Shown here: positions 8,421 through 17,657 of the stretch, one piece after another
Layout of the letters: each line of letters begins with the position of its first letter
Numbering within the stretch: the first letter of the stretch is position 1
Position numbers and translations under genes: made by a program
Source of the DNA: Dethiosulfatarculus sandiegensis
GTDB lineage: Bacteria > Desulfobacterota > Desulfarculia > Desulfarculales > Desulfarculaceae
Length of the DNA stretch: 64,000 nt
Direction: 5' to 3'
NCBI RefSeq assembly: GCF_000931935.2
Contig: NZ_AZAC01000011.1
Coordinates: forward strand, 124,001-188,000
The notes under the pieces: model-generated
Told to the model about the DNA's origin: nothing
Databases searched by the model: none
What the model saw: only the letters and a program-made list of their open reading frames with translations

Positions 8421-8449
8421 GGGGCCTGAAGGAGTAATATAAACCTATT

Positions 8450-10969
8450 ATGTTAGGTAAAATTTTAACCAAGGTGTTCGGCTCTAAAAACGAGCGGGAA
8501 TTAAAAACTATCTGGCCTCTTGTGGACCAGATAAACCAACTGGAACCCACCATCTCCGCCTTGTCCGACCAAGATCTTAAAGGCCAGACCGACAAGCTGA
8601 AACAGCGCCTGGCCCAGGGGGAGACCCTGGACGATATCCTGCCCGAGGCCTTTGCCACAGTGCGCGAGGCGGCCAGAAGGACCATTGGCCAGCGTCACTA
8701 TGACGTGCAGCTCATCGGCGGTATTGTGCTGCACCAGGGCAAGATCTCCGAGATGAAAACCGGTGAAGGTAAAACCCTGGCCGCCACCCTGCCTGTTTAT
8801 CTGAATGCCCTGACCGAAAAAGGCGTTCATGTGGTTACGGTAAACGATTACCTGGCCCAGCGCGACGCCGACTGGATGGGCCAGGTTTACGGCTTTTTAG
8901 GACTCTCAACCGGCTGCATTGTGCACGGGCTCGATGATCACGAGCGCAAAGATGTCTACAGCAGGGACATAACCTACGGCACCAACAATGAATTTGGTTT
9001 CGACTACCTGCGCGACAACATGAAGTTCGACGTGGAAGAGCTGGTACAGAGGGAGTTTAACTACGCCATTGTGGACGAGGTGGACTCCATTTTGATCGAC
9101 GAGGCCAGGACGCCTCTGATCATCAGCGGCCCGGGTGAAAAATCCACCGGACTCTACCAGCAGGTGGACCGGGTTATTCCCAGGCTGAAAAAAGAAGAGC
9201 ATTACACCCTGGATGAAAAGAGCAACACCGCCAACCTGACTGATGAAGGCGTGGCTCTCTGCGAAAAGACCCTGCATGTTGATAACCTCTACGACCCCAG
9301 ATTCATGGAGGTTCTGCATCATTTACAGCAGGCGTTAAAGGCCCACACCCTTTTCAAAAAAGACGTGGATTATATTGTCAAGGACGGCGAAGTCGTCATA
9401 GTCGACGAATTCACGGGCCGACTCATGCCCGGCCGCCGCTACTCGGAAGGTCTGCACCAGGCCTTGGAGGCCAAGGAAAAGCTAACGGTCAAGAGCGAGA
9501 ACCAGACTCTAGCCACCATTACCTTTCAGAACTACTTCCGCATGTATGACAAGCTGGCCGGCATGACCGGTACGGCCGACACCGAAGCGGAAGAATTCAA
9601 CAAGATCTACAAGCTCGACGTGGCGGTGATTCCCACCCACAAGCCCATGGTCAGGGCGGATCATCCTGATGTCATCTACCGCACGCATAAGGAAAAATTC
9701 GACGCTGTGGTGGCGGAAATCAAAGAACTTTATAAAAAGAAACAACCTGTGTTGGTGGGCACCATCAGCATTGACACCAGTGAAAAACTTTCTAAGCGCC
9801 TGAAAAAAATGGGTGTTCCCCACACGGTCCTGAACGCCAAACACCATGCCAAAGAGGCCGAGATCGTGGCCCAGGCCGGTCAGGCCGGGGTGGTTACCAT
9901 CTCAACCAACATGGCAGGCCGCGGCACCGACATTGTTTTGGGTGAAGGGGTGCCCGAATTGGGCGGCCTGCATATCCTGGGTACGGAAAGGCACGAATCC
10001 CGCCGTATTGACAACCAGTTAAGGGGCCGCTCCGGCCGTCAGGGCGATCCGGGCTCCAGCCGTTTTTATCTCTCCCTGGAAGACGACCTCATGAGGCTGT
10101 TCGGCTCTGACCGCATAGGTGGAGTCATGCAGAAACTCGGCATGGAAGAAGGCGAGCCCATTGAGCACAACCTGATCACCAAGGCCATTGAAAACGCCCA
10201 GCGAAAGGTTGAGGGGCGCAACTTTGATATTCGTAAACAACTACTTGAATACGACGACGTGCTGAACAAACAGCGCGAGGTCATCTATGCCCAAAGAAAA
10301 TCCGCATTAAAGGCCGAGGGCATGCACGAGCAGATCCTGGAGATGATAGAAGAAGCCGTCGAAGAGACTGTGGCTCTGTTTGCCGACAGCTCCACCCCCT
10401 CTTCGGAGTGGGATTTTGACTCCCTGGATGAGGCCATAAACGGCTTGCTGGGCTTTAAGCCGGGTCTCAAGCACAAAGACGGCCTGGAAGCCGAGTCCAT
10501 AACCCAGGATATCATTAAAAACGGTAAAGACCTCTATCAGGAAAAGTTCGCCGAATATGGCCAGGAGGTTATGAACTACCTGGAGCAGATGGTGCTTTTG
10601 CAGGTGGTTGACAGCTACTGGAAAGACCATCTGTTGAATATGGACCACCTCAAGGAGGGCATCGGCCTCAGGGGATATGGTCAGAAAGACCCCCTGCGGG
10701 AGTATCAGAGAGAAGGTTTCGAGATGTTCGCCGACATGGTCCAAAGGATCAAGGGTGAAACAGTCTCCACCCTGATGCGTCTGCAACTGGAAAAGCCCCA
10801 GGACGCAACCCAGTTCGCGCCTGAGGAAGATGTTCCCCTCACCTTTTCCGGCGGTGACGGATCTGCACCCGAGCCCCAGCGCCGCAAGACTAAAAAGGTG
10901 GGCAGAAACGATCCCTGCCCTTGCGGCAGCGGTAAAAAATACAAAAAATGCTGCGGAAGGGCAGCTTAA
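8450..10969 (+). CDS. secA: Protein translocase ATPase subunit SecA
   Basis: An 839-residue motor ATPase that drives preproteins through SecYEG. Walker A appears as [11 protein letters not shown] near residue 103, with [20 protein letters not shown] near 215 as the Walker B region. The preprotein cross-linking domain follows, then the second nucleotide-binding fold with [20 protein letters not shown] near 515, the helical scaffold and wing, and the C-terminal linker. It ends in the SEC-C zinc motif [14 protein letters not shown], which binds SecB or ribosomes in other bacteria. Length is within the family range. It is followed by argJ 21 bases downstream. Confidence 0.98.
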   Translation: MLGKILTKVFGSKNERELKTIWPLVDQINQLEPTISALSDQDLKGQTDKLKQRLAQGETLDDILPEAFATVREAARRTIGQRHYDVQLIGGIVLHQGKISEMKTGEGKTLAATLPVYLNALTEKGVHVVTVNDYLAQRDADWMGQVYGFLGLSTGCIVHGLDDHERKDVYSRDITYGTNNEFGFDYLRDNMKFDVEELVQREFNYAIVDEVDSILIDEARTPLIISGPGEKSTGLYQQVDRVIPRLKKEEHYTLDEKSNTANLTDEGVALCEKTLHVDNLYDPRFMEVLHHLQQALKAHTLFKKDVDYIVKDGEVVIVDEFTGRLMPGRRYSEGLHQALEAKEKLTVKSENQTLATITFQNYFRMYDKLAGMTGTADTEAEEFNKIYKLDVAVIPTHKPMVRADHPDVIYRTHKEKFDAVVAEIKELYKKKQPVLVGTISIDTSEKLSKRLKKMGVPHTVLNAKHHAKEAEIVAQAGQAGVVTISTNMAGRGTDIVLGEGVPELGGLHILGTERHESRRIDNQLRGRSGRQGDPGSSRFYLSLEDDLMRLFGSDRIGGVMQKLGMEEGEPIEHNLITKAIENAQRKVEGRNFDIRKQLLEYDDVLNKQREVIYAQRKSALKAEGMHEQILEMIEEAVEETVALFADSSTPSSEWDFDSLDEAINGLLGFKPGLKHKDGLEAESITQDIIKNGKDLYQEKFAEYGQEVMNYLEQMVLLQVVDSYWKDHLLNMDHLKEGIGLRGYGQKDPLREYQREGFEMFADMVQRIKGETVSTLMRLQLEKPQDATQFAPEEDVPLTFSGGDGSAPEPQRRKTKKVGRNDPCPCGSGKKYKKCCGRAA

Positions 10970-10990
10970 TATGAAGCGGAGCCAAGGGTA

Positions 10991-12241
10991 ATGCATATAC
11001 TGCCTGAGTTGGGAAACACACCCTTGAAACAACCTTCCGGCGCAGAGTTGGCGGTGCCCGGTTTCAGCGGTTCCGGTGTTTTTGCCGGGATCAGAAAAGA
11101 CGGGCGGGAGGATCTGGCCCTGATCACGGCTGAAAAGCCGGTGCCGGTTGCCGGGGTTTTCACCCAAAATCCACTGACGGCCGCCCCTGTGCAGGTGGCC
11201 AAAAAACATATCCTCTCCGGCCGGGCCAGGGCCATTATAGCCAACAGCGGTTGCGCCAACGCAGCCACCGGCCAGGCCGGGGTTGAGGCTGCCCAAAGCT
11301 GCTGCCAAAAAACCGCCCAGGCGCTGGGCTGCCTAGAACAAGAGGTTCTGCCCTGCTCCACCGGGGTAATCGGCCAGCTTCTGGATGCGGAAAAGATCGG
11401 CCAGGCGCTGCCCCAGGCGATTGAAAGCCTCTCTTCCCAAGGATTAAGCCGGGCGGCCGGGGCCATAATGACCACGGACGCCTTCCCCAAAACCGCCAGG
11501 CGGGAAATCACCATAGGCGGTCGACCGGTGGTTGTTGCGGGCCTGGCCAAGGGTGCGGGCATGATCCGGCCGGATATGGCAACCATGCTGGCCTTTATCC
11601 TCACAGACGCCAAGGTCGAGGCCCCCACCCTGGAGGCTGCCTTGCGAAAGGCGGTTGGTTGGGGCTTTAACCGGATTTCCGTGGACGGCGACACCTCCAC
11701 CAATGACACTTGCCTGATCATGGCCGGCGGCCGGGCGGAAAATCCTGTATTTACAGAAGATGATCCGGAATTTGACACCTTTGCCTGCGCAGTGATCGAG
11801 GTGTGCCAGGACCTGGCGGCCATGATGGTGGCTGACGGCGAGGGCTCCGGTCACCTTATCCGAATAAGAGCAACCGGTGCTCCGGACCAGGAATTCGCCC
11901 GCCAGATCTGCTATGCCATTGGCCACTCCCTGCTCTGCAAAACCGCCTTTGCAGGCTGCGATCCCAACTGGGGACGTTTTGTGAGCACTGCGGCCCTCCA
12001 GTCCCAGCGTCTGGGCAGGCCATTTTATACGGACAAGATCCACCTTGCCATTGGCAACGAAATTTTATTGGAAAAGGGTGTGTGGACCGGGCCGAAAGCC
12101 GAGGAAAAGGTGGCCCGGGTCATGAAGCAAGACCGCTATGAACTGCATCTGGACTTAGGCCTGGGCGAAGAGTCCTTTTGGATTCTCACCTCGGACCTGG
12201 ACCACAAATATATTGAGATCAACGCGGACTATCGCAGCTGA
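10991..12241 (+). CDS. argJ: Glutamate N-acetyltransferase / amino-acid acetyltransferase
   Basis: A 416-residue ArgJ. It transfers the acetyl group from N-acetylornithine to glutamate in the cyclic arginine pathway, and in bifunctional members can also use acetyl-CoA. The autocatalytic cleavage site is seen in GAGMIRPDMATML, with cleavage expected between A197 and T198; T198 becomes the nucleophile of the beta chain. The oxyanion-type region STGVIGQ is near residue 118, and the family ending DYRS is present. Whether it is mono- or bifunctional cannot be read directly. It is the last gene before a strong terminator and is spaced 21 bases after secA. Confidence 0.96.
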   Translation: MHILPELGNTPLKQPSGAELAVPGFSGSGVFAGIRKDGREDLALITAEKPVPVAGVFTQNPLTAAPVQVAKKHILSGRARAIIANSGCANAATGQAGVEAAQSCCQKTAQALGCLEQEVLPCSTGVIGQLLDAEKIGQALPQAIESLSSQGLSRAAGAIMTTDAFPKTARREITIGGRPVVVAGLAKGAGMIRPDMATMLAFILTDAKVEAPTLEAALRKAVGWGFNRISVDGDTSTNDTCLIMAGGRAENPVFTEDDPEFDTFACAVIEVCQDLAAMMVADGEGSGHLIRIRATGAPDQEFARQICYAIGHSLLCKTAFAGCDPNWGRFVSTAALQSQRLGRPFYTDKIHLAIGNEILLEKGVWTGPKAEEKVARVMKQDRYELHLDLGLGEESFWILTSDLDHKYIEINADYRS

Positions 12242-12260
12242 GCCTTTTTAAACTTGCAGA

Positions 12261-12308
12261 AAAAGCCGGGCCGCCAATCCCGATGGATTGAGCGGCCCGG
12301 CTTTTTTT
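12261..12308. terminator. Bidirectional terminator between argJ and the thiolase gene
   Basis: AAAAGCCGGGCCGC and GCGGCCCGGCTTTT form a long stem, with inner CAATCC/GGATTG pairing. T runs follow on both strands (CTTTTTTTAT on plus; CTTTTTCTG on minus), which suits the two convergent operons. Confidence 0.92.
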
Positions 12309-12405
12309 ATGTCTTGGAAACAGGTTTTAATCACAGGGCGGCAAGCCGTTTTGGCTTTTACGGGCGCATCCTTGCCCCGCATTTACCTCCCGGACAGATA
12401 GGCTC

Positions 12406-13599
12406 CTAGTTGACCTTGATCACCAGGGCGGCCGCAGTGTCACCGGCGGCGCAGCCCGCAAACAAGCCGTAGCCTCCGCCCAGCTTGATCAACTCTTCAA
12501 TCAGTTCCACAGTGCAGCGGGTGCCGGTGGGGCCCTGGGGATGGCCAAAGACCATCGATGATCCGTAATTGTTAAAGATATCCCCAGGTATGCCCATGAG
12601 ACGGCCCATGATGATATCGTTTACCGTAAAGGGGTTGTGGGTCTTGACCGCTGACAGGTCCTTGACCTCGAGCCCCGCCTTGGCCAAGGCCATCTCGGCC
12701 GCAGGGGTTACGGCGGCGGCCATGTGGGCCTTTTTGGCCCTGGCATAGCCATAGCTCAATACCTGGATGGTGACGCTCTTGTCCTGACTGAGCTCCCGGG
12801 CCTTTTCCTTGGTGGTGACAATCAGACCCGCGTTGCCGTCGGCCGGGTGGGTCTGGGCGCCAAAAGAGATGCAGCCGCCGGGCACAACCGGTTTCAAGGG
12901 GGCCAGTCCCTCGGGCGTGCAGGGGGAGATACCCTCGTCAGCCTCCACGGTGATGGTTTTTTTCTTGGAAATTTTTACATCCACCGGGATCATGTATTCC
13001 TTTTGAAACGCGCTGTCGTCGGCTGTGCTCATGAGGTACTGCTCATAACGCCTAACCGCCATGGCGTCTGATTCCTCTTTGCTCACTCCGCCGTTGTCCG
13101 CGGCCACGTTCTCGGCAGTCTTGACCATGGCTTCCTTGCCGTAGGGGTCCTGGTTGAAGTTATCCATCAACCAATTTTCGCTGATAACCTCCCCGCCGGG
13201 ACCTTTGGGATTGGGCCAGATGGTGTGGGGGCCGTTGCTGCAGCGGTCTGTGGTGGCCACCAGCATATTCTGGTAGGTGTCCGACTCCAGGCCCATGCAG
13301 GCGGTGTAAATGGAAGTGGCCCCGGTGGCGCAGGCCTGGCTTACCGTGGGTCCGCTTATGCGATCATTGCCCATCATGGCGCAGAACCAGGGATTGGCAT
13401 AGAACCAGGACTTTTGGCCAATAGTCATGCCCAAAACGCAGCCGTCGAACATGGCGGCCTCATACCCCCTGGTCTCCAGAAACTTCCTGGTGGTGGCGGC
13501 GCCGAGCTCAATGGAATTGATATTCTGAAAAGACATCTGCCAGCGGGAAAAAGGTGACGACCAGTATCCCTTATGAGGGATAAAAGATTTCTGGAACAT
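12406..13599 (-). CDS. Thiolase-family acetyl-CoA acyltransferase
   Basis: A 397-residue thiolase-fold protein. The acyl-accepting cysteine is in SQACATGA near residue 90. The histidine region is seen as FGHPQGPTG near 360, and the second catalytic cysteine as GLFAGCAAGDTAAALVI at the end. The last loop reads CAAGD rather than the CxGGG of degradative thiolases, so specificity may differ. ATG 13599 is preferred over an upstream ATG because AGGAG lies 7 bases before it. It is the last gene of a minus-strand operon with a dehydratase, its activase and an acyl-CoA ligase, which suggests the cleavage or condensation step of an acyl-CoA pathway. Confidence 0.85.
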   Translation of the reverse strand: MFQKSFIPHKGYWSSPFSRWQMSFQNINSIELGAATTRKFLETRGYEAAMFDGCVLGMTIGQKSWFYANPWFCAMMGNDRISGPTVSQACATGATSIYTACMGLESDTYQNMLVATTDRCSNGPHTIWPNPKGPGGEVISENWLMDNFNQDPYGKEAMVKTAENVAADNGGVSKEESDAMAVRRYEQYLMSTADDSAFQKEYMIPVDVKISKKKTITVEADEGISPCTPEGLAPLKPVVPGGCISFGAQTHPADGNAGLIVTTKEKARELSQDKSVTIQVLSYGYARAKKAHMAAAVTPAAEMALAKAGLEVKDLSAVKTHNPFTVNDIIMGRLMGIPGDIFNNYGSSMVFGHPQGPTGTRCTVELIEELIKLGGGYGLFAGCAAGDTAAALVIKVN

Positions 13600-13709
13600 A
13601 ATTAGCTCCTTTTTTTCACTAAACAACCGCGCCCTTGTTGGGGGACCGCGAGAAAAACTTATCCTTTCCAGCCTGAAAATCAGGATGGAAAGGCCTTATC
13701 ATTTTCAAA

Positions 13710-15293
13710 TTAATCCTTTGAATCGGCCCAATGGCCGTAACGCTCACGCAGGACCCGGTGCAGGATCTTGCCGGTGCCGGTTCTGGGCATTTCTTTCTCG
13801 GTCACGAAATCCAACGTCTTGGGACGCTTGAAGCCTGCGATCTTGCCCTTGGTAAAGCCCAGAATCTCCTGAGCCAGTTCGTCTGAGGCCTCGACTCCAT
13901 CGTGCAGGATAACCACGGCCGAGACCTTTTCTCCCCATTTGGGATCTGGCACGCCGATCACCGCCACGTCCTTGACCGCGGTGTGGCCGCCGATGCAGTC
14001 TTCCACTTCAGAGGGATAGACATTTTCGCCGCCGGTGATTATCATGTTTTTCTTGCGGTCCACCAGGTAGTAGTAACCCTGTTCATCCTTGTAGGCCATG
14101 TCGCCCGCGCTGAAAAAATCCCCCACAAAAGAGTCCTTGGTTTCCTCGGGCATTTTCCAATATTCGCTGAACAAGGCAGGCCCACGGGAGTAGAGCTCGC
14201 CGACCTCGCCCACCGGCACTTCATTGCCGTCCTCATCCAGAAGCTTCAGGATGTCCGTGCCCGGAATCTCACGGCCAATGGAGCCCAGCTTGTCGAACTG
14301 CTCATCAGGCAAAAGCAGGGTCACCAGACCGGCCTCGGTTGAGCCATAGGCCTCGTACAACTGGCTGTTTTTAAAATAATCCATAATCGCCAGCTTGAGG
14401 TCCCTCCTGGCTGGGGCGGAGCTGATCAAAAGTTTACGCACACAATCAACATTGTAGGATTTTTTGACGGACTCTTCCAGGGCCAGCATCATGATGTAAT
14501 GGGTGGGCACCAGCGAAGTAAAGGTGATCTTAAAATCGCTCAAGGTCTTGATCATGTGCTCCGGGTCAAAGGAAACCGAGTTATAAACCACACAGGTGGC
14601 GCCCAGGCAGGAAAAGACAAAGGAATAAAAAACACTGTTTATGTGGCACATGGGCATGACCAGAAGGCCCCGGTCATCGCGCTGATACCCCATGGCCGCA
14701 ATGTTGGTCCAGTATTTACCGGCCAGGGATTCATGGGTGCGCACCACGCCCTTGGGGCGTCCGGTGGTGCCGGAGGTGTACATGATGATCCAGGTGTCCT
14801 CGTCTATAACCTTGACCGGCGGTTCTGTCGGCGGGCCTTGGCTGAAAAGATCTTCCAGGTGGGTGTATCCCTCGGGCGCACTGCCCTCGCCCATGTAGAA
14901 GTATTTATCTGCGCCTACAGTCTCCAGCTCGTCTTTGGCCTCGTTGACGCCTTCCACAAAGGGTTTTTCCACAATAAAGGCCGAGCAGCCGGAATTGTTA
15001 AGGATATAGGTGTATTCAGCCGGAGTAAGGCGGAACATAATCGGGACCGCCACAAAGCCGCCCTTGGCGCACGCCCCGTAAAATTCCAACCACTCCAAGG
15101 CATTAAAGGCGATCATTGCTATGCGGTCGCCTTTTTTCAAGCCCCGGTCGGCCAAAGCGTTGGCCAGGCTGTTGCAGCGCTCGTTCCATTCCTTAAAGGT
15201 CAAAGAGCGATAAAGGTCTGCCGCGCCTTCCTTATCCGGGAAGAGTTGCGCGTTAATCCTCAGGATATCTCCCACGTGCAGCCAGCGGTTCAT
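13710..15293 (-). CDS. AMP-forming acyl-CoA synthetase (operon with dehydratase)
   Basis: A 527-residue ANL-superfamily ligase that activates a carboxylic acid to its CoA thioester through an acyl-AMP. The P-loop-like motif YTSGTTGRPKGVVRTHE lies near residue 165. The YGSTEAG adenine motif, the GDMAYKDEQGYYYLVDRKK hinge and the catalytic lysine in RTGTGKILHR near the C-terminus are all present. The true start is ATG 15293, preceded by GGAGG; the frame stays open upstream only by chance, over the activase gene. It lies between activase and thiolase, so it probably supplies the CoA ester. The substrate cannot be told from sequence. Confidence 0.9.
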   Translation of the reverse strand: MNRWLHVGDILRINAQLFPDKEGAADLYRSLTFKEWNERCNSLANALADRGLKKGDRIAMIAFNALEWLEFYGACAKGGFVAVPIMFRLTPAEYTYILNNSGCSAFIVEKPFVEGVNEAKDELETVGADKYFYMGEGSAPEGYTHLEDLFSQGPPTEPPVKVIDEDTWIIMYTSGTTGRPKGVVRTHESLAGKYWTNIAAMGYQRDDRGLLVMPMCHINSVFYSFVFSCLGATCVVYNSVSFDPEHMIKTLSDFKITFTSLVPTHYIMMLALEESVKKSYNVDCVRKLLISSAPARRDLKLAIMDYFKNSQLYEAYGSTEAGLVTLLLPDEQFDKLGSIGREIPGTDILKLLDEDGNEVPVGEVGELYSRGPALFSEYWKMPEETKDSFVGDFFSAGDMAYKDEQGYYYLVDRKKNMIITGGENVYPSEVEDCIGGHTAVKDVAVIGVPDPKWGEKVSAVVILHDGVEASDELAQEILGFTKGKIAGFKRPKTLDFVTEKEMPRTGTGKILHRVLRERYGHWADSKD

Positions 15294-15376
15294 AAGCCTA
15301 TCCCTCCCGTTTGATAAGCGGCTCGATCTTGCCGACGTCTTGCTGCCGACCAACATCTGCCCGCAATTTAAAATTC

Positions 15377-16162
15377 TTAAGACTTTTTGGAATGACTGTT
15401 CCCGGCCAAAAGCGCGGCGCCCTCGGCCCCGGCCAATTGGGGCCTGGGCGGGGACTCCACCGGCACGCCAAGCATCTCGGCCATCATCTCCCGGATAAAG
15501 GGGTTGTGGGCCACCACACCGCCGGTTATAACCACCTGGCCGCTGATGGTGTCCATCTCCCGGACCCTTTGCAGAACCGAACGGAAAAGCCCCCTTACCA
15601 ATTCTTCCACCAGGGCCCCTTCCCTGATGCGGGCCAGCACCTCGGTGGCGGTAAAGACGGTGCAGTAGGAGCCCAGGGTGATTGTCTTGGCGGCCTTTCT
15701 GGCCAACCCGTCCAAGCTCCCCAACTCCAGGTCCAACCGCAGGGCCATCTCTTCCAAAAAGGCCCCGGTTCCGGCGGCGCATTTGCGGTTCATCTTGAAA
15801 GAGATGCGCAGTCCCCGATCGTTAAGCTTGATTATCTTGTTGTCCTGTCCGCCGATATCAATGATGGTGAGCGCCCGGGGGAAATAGTGATAAGCCCCTG
15901 CGGCGTGGCAGGCGATCTCGGTGCGGGTTTCAGTGGCAAAAGAGACGTTTTTACGGCCATAGCCGCAGGAAAAAACCTTGGTCAGGTCCGGCTTATGGGC
16001 CCCCGCCTCTTTCAGGGCCATGGCCAGGCCCTTTTCCGCGCTCCCGGCAAAATCAGTGCCCGAACGCAGAATTCCGCTTCCGATCAACTCACCTTCGGAG
16101 TTTATAAGTGCCACCTTGGTGGAGGAGGCCCCAACATCAACCCCACCGAAAATTTCGCTCAC
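15377..16162 (-). CDS. CoA-substrate enzyme activase (BadF/BcrA/HgdC family ATPase)
   Basis: A 261-residue ASKHA-fold ATPase. Such activators carry one [4Fe-4S] cluster between two subunits and inject an electron, with ATP hydrolysis, into 2-hydroxyacyl-CoA dehydratases or related double-cubane proteins. Seen are the phosphate-1 loop GGVDVGASSTKVAL, DIGGQDNK near residue 110, the first cluster cysteine in NRKCAAGTGAFLE, the second in GSYCTVF, and the adenosine motif ITGGVVAHNPF. Start is GTG 16162, which shares one base with the dehydratase stop (TAGTG) and has GAGGG before it. The pair is therefore translationally coupled. Confidence 0.92.
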   Translation of the reverse strand: MSEIFGGVDVGASSTKVALINSEGELIGSGILRSGTDFAGSAEKGLAMALKEAGAHKPDLTKVFSCGYGRKNVSFATETRTEIACHAAGAYHYFPRALTIIDIGGQDNKIIKLNDRGLRISFKMNRKCAAGTGAFLEEMALRLDLELGSLDGLARKAAKTITLGSYCTVFTATEVLARIREGALVEELVRGLFRSVLQRVREMDTISGQVVITGGVVAHNPFIREMMAEMLGVPVESPPRPQLAGAEGAALLAGNSHSKKS

Positions 16163-17394
16163 TAGGCCCTCTCTTCTATCTGTTCCACAAAGGCTTCCAG
16201 GTTGGTCTTGGCCTGTTCGTCTGAGAAGCAACGCATATCGTTCAGATCACCGTCAATCACCACTGTGGTCACGCCGAGCTTTTCAGCCAGTCTTTGGGGC
16301 ATGGCATAGCAGGTGTTGGAATTGTTGGGGCAGGTTTTGGCATTATGGAAAATAATGCCTTGAATGCCGAATTTTTCGATCCAGTCGGTTATATATTTTT
16401 CCTTGTAGTCCTCGTCCCGCACAATAAAGAGTTCGGTGTAGGCCCTGGCCATGGACTCAAAGGGTTCCCTTTCGTCAAAGGCATCGAATATCCAGGAGTT
16501 GCAATAGGTGGAAGCAACAATCGCCGCCTGCATCTCGTTCATAATATCGCTCAGCATGCGCAACCTGCCCCATACCGGCATGCCCTCCCAGTAAAGGCGC
16601 ATGCGCTCGCCCGGCACAGAGGCAATCCCCTCTCGCTTTCTCACCTCAATCTCCTCAAGGAGAAGATCATAGTATTCAATGGCCTCGGGTTTTCCGCGCA
16701 AAACCACGGCCGGAGCCATATGGATGGTGTAATCAAAAAAGTTCATCGGAGCGGGCCTGTGCGCCCCGGCCTCAAGCACCTTGCGCCAGCGGACAGTGCA
16801 TTCCTTGGAAAGACGCACGGTTTCCCTGAGGCGGTCAATATCGAACTTGTTGCCTGAAACCTCTTCCAGGGTGGGTATCATGTCTTTGAATTGACCCACG
16901 ATGTCTTCTATGTAATAGTCCTTTACCTCGCCTACCTGGCGGTGGGTTCTGACCCCCACCATGGGCGCCTGCCATTTTCTGGAGTAGTAGCCAAACCAGT
17001 CCTGCACATCGCGACACTGGTTGGTGTTAAAGGCGAGCAGATCGGCCTTGGGTATGGTCTCAATGCCATAGGCCCTGGTCAGGGGGGTTACTCCCTTTAT
17101 ATATGCCCCCACATCACTGGTAAGATAGGAGCATATATCCGGGGAATACCCTTCCGCATTGGCATAGGGAATCATGTCCGCGGCCATGCGGGTGGCCCCC
17201 AAAAGGGCGCCGTGATTCTCCGGATAGTAAACATCAAACCCCATGGAGAGCAAAAGTTCGGCAGGTCCCACACTGGTGCACCAGGCTACCTTGGGCGACC
17301 CTTCCTTCTTGGCCCGGTCCAGGTCCAGGAAGTGTTTGGCCATGAGTTTCTTCATCTGCTTTGTGGCTTTGATGGGCGGAGGCGCTTCAAACAT
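16162..17394 (-). CDS. 2-hydroxyacyl-CoA dehydratase D-component family protein (single subunit)
   Basis: A 410-residue member of the HgdB/BcrC/FldB family, which holds a [4Fe-4S] or double-cubane cluster and does radical chemistry on CoA esters. Candidate cluster ligands are the cysteines in VAWCTSVGPAELL, DICSYLTSD and the C-terminal TCPNNSNTC. Family dehydratases normally have two different subunits, but only one gene is present before the activase. That layout is the one known for YjiM/YjiL and the double-cubane cluster protein with its reductase. ATG 17394 has GGAG 8 bases upstream. First gene of the minus-strand operon. Confidence 0.85.
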   Translation of the reverse strand: MFEAPPPIKATKQMKKLMAKHFLDLDRAKKEGSPKVAWCTSVGPAELLLSMGFDVYYPENHGALLGATRMAADMIPYANAEGYSPDICSYLTSDVGAYIKGVTPLTRAYGIETIPKADLLAFNTNQCRDVQDWFGYYSRKWQAPMVGVRTHRQVGEVKDYYIEDIVGQFKDMIPTLEEVSGNKFDIDRLRETVRLSKECTVRWRKVLEAGAHRPAPMNFFDYTIHMAPAVVLRGKPEAIEYYDLLLEEIEVRKREGIASVPGERMRLYWEGMPVWGRLRMLSDIMNEMQAAIVASTYCNSWIFDAFDEREPFESMARAYTELFIVRDEDYKEKYITDWIEKFGIQGIIFHNAKTCPNNSNTCYAMPQRLAEKLGVTTVVIDGDLNDMRCFSDEQAKTNLEAFVEQIEERA

Positions 17395-17496
17395 GCAACA
17401 GTCTCCTGACCATGGGTCGCTTAATTTCCCTGCGCTGCTAGGTACTTGGGAAAAAGGACCGGGCATTTGAAAAACGGTGGACAAAATGATTACATG

Positions 17497-17515
17497 TTAG
17501 CTACAATCTAGCTAA
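17497..17515. promoter_or_regulatory. Palindromic operator candidate in the divergent control region
   Basis: TTAGCTA, CAATC, TAGCTAA: a perfect 7-bp inverted repeat. It lies 6 bases downstream of the minus-strand -10 box, at about +1 to +19 of the dehydratase transcript, a repressor-like position. No regulator gene is adjacent. Confidence 0.55.
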
Positions 17516-17520
17516 TTCGC

Positions 17521-17550
17521 ACTATAGACAGGCCCATAAGTGCTTGTCAA
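17521..17550 (-). promoter_or_regulatory. Strong sigma-70 promoter of the dehydratase operon
   Basis: On the minus strand TTGACA (17550-17545), 18 bases, then TATAGT (17526-17521). Transcription should begin near 17514, inside the palindrome. Confidence 0.7.
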
Positions 17551-17657
17551 GCCCAAAACAAAACGGGTTTAGGTAAGCCTTGAACCAGGTGCGGCAGGCT
17601 GAAAATCCTGCCTTAGCGGGTTGCGCTCAAACACGGGCGAAGGAGGATTAACGGGCG

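Noticed and set aside
15294..15782. Extra 163 codons before the CoA ligase at 13710-15293
   Set aside because: The extension overlaps the activase gene in another frame and has no ligase homology; ATG 15293 has GGAGG.
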